A stretch of DNA of 64,000 nt from Rotaria sp. Silwood1 (taxonomy: Eukaryota > Rotifera > Eurotatoria > Philodinida > Philodinidae), in NCBI GenBank assembly GCA_905250075.1, contig CAJNOP010000009.1, positions 2,375,581 to 2,439,580 of the forward strand, in the 5' to 3' direction. Shown one piece after another: positions 60,116 through 64,000 of this stretch. Under the pieces are notes generated by a model, which was given only the letters and a program-made list of their open reading frames with translations, was not told the origin of the DNA and did no database searches. The translations under genes were made by a program, and so were the position numbers. How positions within the stretch are numbered: the first letter of the stretch is position 1; the number at the start of each line of letters is the position of its first letter.

Positions 60116-62951
60116 TCTGTCATTTGAGCTGATGAATAATCCAAATTCTGTACGTGTCATTCGCCTAGCCAGTTTTGAGTTTATTTGCTTTTTGATACAT
60201 TAACGAAAGAATATGGTTACCAGTCGTATCTGTGTCACCTTTTTGGATCTTCATTTTATTTCATTTGTGCATCTTATCTATCCTCGAAGATACCTTGTAT
60301 AGTTGTAAATATAAGTAGAATCTAATTTTTATCGTATAGTGAAGTTTTCAAAAAATGGTCTTGAGATGTCGGTTGCATCCTGCGTTTACTTCTTTCGTAA
60401 AACCTTTAGTTTTCATCTTCAAATAATCATCATCGATTCTCCTTTCAGTCAAATGGGGACAACGATGTATCGGTTGCATCAGAATGATTCATGGCGATGT
60501 TCTTATCGGGTAGAAAGATACTTTCAAGCGATTTACGAAATGTAAGATACCTTTCATTGATAATAGAATTTTCTATTTTATTGTTCTTCTCATGTAACTA
60601 GAATTATTTCTTAAGAATCGTTTTCTAACGTAGTTAATCTAGAGACGTTGTTTGCTCTTGATTAATTAGATTTTACAATCATTGTTAGACTTGATGTCGG
60701 GTACGCAAACTTGAAAAATGAATCTCATTTTTATTTTCTCCATGATCAAAAACTCCATAGTCAAAAATCAGGTCACCTCGTCTTCTCTATTCACTACGAA
60801 CAACTGCATTCGAAACATAGATTGCAGCAAGACAATATGCTTATTTACAGACCCGATAGATACTTTGAAAAGATTATCTTATCCGACAGTAAATGATATA
60901 TAGGGCACTGCAAAAGTTTTTTCGTCTAGTTGTCCTAAAGGCTTTTATTTGAGTTTAAGCAACCGACTAAAATGCTTAGGAATATATATAGAATTATGTG
61001 CAGAAGTTCAGTCTAATAATGTTCACTCTCTGTTACATTCGTAGGTTTCTTTCAGATTGATGGTACAGTATTTTTCAGATACATTTTGAATTCTCGTGAA
61101 AAACTTTAAAACAATAATTTGGCATGAATAGCATATCGACCTAGCTTACGAGAAAAGTCAGCCTTATTTAATATGAGTATCAGGATCTTAACATCTTTAA
61201 GTTCTATAGTAATATATGCGTTTCATCAATTTCAAAAGAGTAATGTCAGCATTTGAGATGCATCTTATTCAAATCATTGAACATATCACTGAATAGGAAA
61301 TACTTTGAGTATTATTTTGCCAGTGGTTACTTCGATTATTCTTATCAATGTAAAGTTTCACATGATTCTGTGCTCAATGAATGCATTTTCAGCTCCTTGG
61401 TGGCTGAAAGCAGTTCTTTATTTAGCGACGTCATTATTTACTGAATAGGTCTGAAGAGATTAATGTCTATCTTCTGTTTTACATGAACACTAATGATAGA
61501 TGATAGTTTTATCATAATGATAAAAATAAAATAGAGTAGTTAAAAACAAGAGTGTTAATAGCTCATTCAAGAATAGCCGACGCTCATCAAAATGTGAGAC
61601 CTCGAGAAAACTTAACTATCAACAATTGTTCAATAGATGATCTTAGAAAAGTGGCCATATGTAGAATCTTTTGTAGACCTTATATTAAATGACTCTTGTA
61701 TCTTTTCAGAACTCAAACATTAACTAAACCTTCTTTCATAGAAGAGGCGTTCTCGAACTTCTAATTGAATTTGAAAACTTTGATCAGGTTTCTCTATCAA
61801 AAAAAAAAGTTTTGCTCTAAGGAATCCTTCAAAAAGGGTTAGAGGAATTCTATCAGTGAAAAAAATTTATATAATAACTGATTCAATCCCAACAACACAA
61901 TGCAATTGATGTTAGAGCAAGTCATTAATAATCTCACAAAAGCCGATCATAAAAACTGCTTCATTGATGTTGTATAATTTTGATGCCAGAATTTACTACG
62001 CATTAGGAACGATATTTTGGAGAACAACATCAGGTCAAGCCTTTGAATATTTGTCACAAGAACCGACGACAAAAACACTTGTAGTCATCCTTGTAGTAGA
62101 AATAAAATCAAGAAAAGAAAATCGCTTTTCAAAGTTTAGCGCTGAATTCCATATGTATCAATAAAATTAGTCGTGACATATGGAGAAAAGCAATGAAATA
62201 AAAAAAAGCTTGTTAGCGCAACCCCTTTGGGGCTGAAATGTGGAACTTACATGTCTTCTTTGGTTTCATTATACTAGTCACAAAATGCACAATATTGAAA
62301 TTCTCTAAAAGCTAATAGTTCTTTTCTGATGATAATCGATTATCAGAAAATGCTATCTTTTTATCTCAATATTTCGAACAGAAATTTTTTCTTTGTTTGG
62401 CGAAGTTGCTGCGGTCTGTAATGGGGAGTGTCTGTAAGGGGAGGGGGGGAGCCGCGAAACCTTGTTCTTAAAACGTACACTCACTATTTTCTTCGAAAAT
62501 ATATGTGAGTTCCACAAAATTGTACTAATGATAGAGAGCTATTTGGTTTTCAAGACCTACTCGGAAGTATCATATTGTCTGATTAGAACATTTTAACGAG
62601 TCCATCTGCAACGGCTCATCTAAAATTGTCCGCTTATGAGTGAATTGTTAATGGATGACATTTCTTTTAAGATGAATAAAAACATTCAAAGACAACTTGA
62701 GTGTTTGAATATGTTTCGACGGATGACGTACTGTTTTCCAATACTATGATTGAAAACAACTTCTTTTTCGAAGAAGAAACAAGTGAAACTTGCCGAATCT
62801 CATCTTTGAGTTTTTGAAAAGTTGTTGTAAGAAATCCAAATGCAAATTTTATGCGAAGATAAAATATTTCAGATCTATCGTGTCACTTCATAGATATATT
62901 CCTGTGAAGAAAATTGAGGAATACAACTTCTTTGCTTGGTAGAATGCGACT
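60116..62951. other. no gene recognised
   Basis: AT-rich upstream region of the glucosylceramidase gene. Several 60-70 codon frames (60339, 60711, 61253, 61964) have no recognised content. No promoter element can be named with confidence. Confidence 0.45.
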
Positions 62952-64000
62952 ATGTTACCTCATTCAGTGATTTATATCGTTATACCTGTGTTCGTGTGGA
63001 TTGATTGTGTAAATAGTCAATTACCTTGCAATATTGCAAAATTTCCTTATGGTCATGCTTGTCAATGTACCGATGATTATTGTGATACTATAACGCCATT
63101 GGGTACTTTGCCGTTTGCCCAAGCAGCATTATATGAGAGTACCTCAGAAAATGCTGGAACTCATCGATTAACCAGATTAGCAAACCTATCGTTTCGTAAG
63201 GAAATAAATCCAAATATTTCAACTGTTTTACAAATAAATGATACAATGAAATATCAAACAATTATCGGTTTTGGTGGAGCGTTTACGGATGCATCCAGCA
63301 TTGTAGCCCATCGTTTATCTGCTAATTTACAAAAGACATTATTAGCTCAATATTTCGGTGAACAAGGTATCAATTACAATATCGGACGTATCCCTATGGC
63401 TGGTTGTGATTTTAGCACGTATTCGTACACATATGATTCTGTTCCGAATGATTTTGAATTGAAATATTTTTCTATTGGAATGGATTTACCAATCAAAATT
63501 CCATTCATTCAATCGGCTATTGCAATGAGTAATGAGACGATTTATTTTTTTGGTTCACCTTGGAATGGACCCGATTGGTTAAAAAATAAAAGTAGTCCTG
63601 TAGGCACTCTAAATGGTGTTCCTGGTGATAAATATCATAAAACTTGGGCACACTATTTTAGTAAATTTATTGAAGCGTATGAATCTGAAGGAATTCCTAT
63701 TTGGGGTATTACTACACAGAATGAGTATAGTCAAGTGAAAGACTTCGAAGGATTATTTTATACCACGGAGCAATTAGCAGATTTTATTCGTATTGACTTA
63801 GGACCAGAATTACGGACCCAACATCCATCAGTAAAAATTATGACCTATGACGATGACATGGTATTACTTTTCTTGAAAATTGATCGAATGATAAAACGTA
63901 ATCAAACAATTGAACAATTTATCGATGGTATTGCTGTTCATTGGTATGCTACAGAAGATATGACCTTTCCTGATTTTTATGAATTATTTCTCACTAAATT
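62952..64000 (+). CDS. lysosomal glucosylceramidase (GH30), 3' end beyond the window
   Basis: Acid beta-glucosidase that cleaves glucosylceramide to glucose and ceramide in the lysosome. The first 349 codons are uninterrupted from ATG 62952 to the edge. Residues 1-22 form a signal peptide (MLPHSVIYIVIPVFVWIDCV, cut near NSQ). The N-terminal cysteine cluster (CNIAKFPYGHACQCTDDYCD) matches that of animal glucocerebrosidases. The GH30 core follows: IIGFGGAFTDASS, YFGEQGINYNIGRIPMAGCD, FGSPWNGPDWLKN, PGDKYHKTWAHYFSKFI, then GITTQNEYS with the acid/base Glu258, and GIAVHWYA. The nucleophile Glu lies past the window end. One long exon so far; no frameshift or missing key residue. Family assignment is secure. 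Confidence 0.95.
   Translation, partial: MLPHSVIYIVIPVFVWIDCVNSQLPCNIAKFPYGHACQCTDDYCDTITPLGTLPFAQAALYESTSENAGTHRLTRLANLSFRKEINPNISTVLQINDTMKYQTIIGFGGAFTDASSIVAHRLSANLQKTLLAQYFGEQGINYNIGRIPMAGCDFSTYSYTYDSVPNDFELKYFSIGMDLPIKIPFIQSAIAMSNETIYFFGSPWNGPDWLKNKSSPVGTLNGVPGDKYHKTWAHYFSKFIEAYESEGIPIWGITTQNEYSQVKDFEGLFYTTEQLADFIRIDLGPELRTQHPSVKIMTYDDDMVLLFLKIDRMIKRNQTIEQFIDGIAVHWYATEDMTFPDFYELFLTK

Noticed and set aside
1-64000. tRNA or rRNA genes
   Set aside because: I looked for paired A-box and B-box motifs and conserved rRNA phrases on both strands and saw none; a covariance-model scan would be decisive.

Overview
The window looks like nuclear DNA of a small invertebrate, most probably a bdelloid rotifer. 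The DNA is AT-rich. Genes have short introns (about 50-70 bp) with GTAAGT-like donors and TTTNAG acceptors. The recognisable proteins are animal ones: a DEG/ENaC channel, an SK-type potassium channel, a VHS-GAT sorting adaptor and a lysosomal glucosylceramidase. A degenerate TGTGGG-like tract, the bdelloid telomere motif, fits this assignment. The organism is an inference; no rRNA or mitochondrial marker is present.

Layout. 1-7 kb: no gene, one small terminal-inverted-repeat element. 7.1-8.4 kb (-): a one-exon protein with a coiled-coil N-terminus and a beta-rich C-terminus. 12.3-12.8 kb (+): a small secreted protein. 14.9-15.8 kb (+): an astacin-type metalloprotease with two C-terminal Cys repeats. 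17.1-18.8 kb (-): a three-exon DEG/ENaC channel. 20.1-23.8 kb (+): a TOM1-like VHS-GAT gene of at least 12 exons, broken by a 100-N assembly gap. 23.8-31.7 kb: no convincing gene, but a 366-bp palindromic element. 31.8-36.1 kb (+): an SK channel in four recognised exons with one 2.8-kb intron. 38.1-51 kb (-): a gene made of a serial array of near-identical 66-nt exons ending in a 268-codon terminal exon. 54.0-54.9 kb: two converging genes whose stop codons are six bases apart. 55-62.9 kb: no gene recognised, a fold-back element and a telomere-like tract. 62.95 kb to the edge (+): the start of a glucosylceramidase gene.

The most unusual object is the exon array. Short exons of 60-75 nt, almost all phase 1-1, repeat about every 500 bp together with their introns. 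Each encodes an acidic Ser/Thr/Glu-rich segment of about 22 residues. The repeat unit was originally a pair of related exons (A and B). B is intact in only two units and decayed in about 13 others; at least two A exons have decayed too. Two MITE-like insertions and one unidentified 1.8-kb insertion lie in introns of the array.

A second theme is a set of short non-autonomous transposons whose terminal inverted repeats enclose quasi-repetitive filler (GAATTGG-like, GCCGCN-like, ACCGN-like). Two have hAT-like termini and 8-bp target duplications. No operons or metabolic clusters are seen; the genes appear independent.
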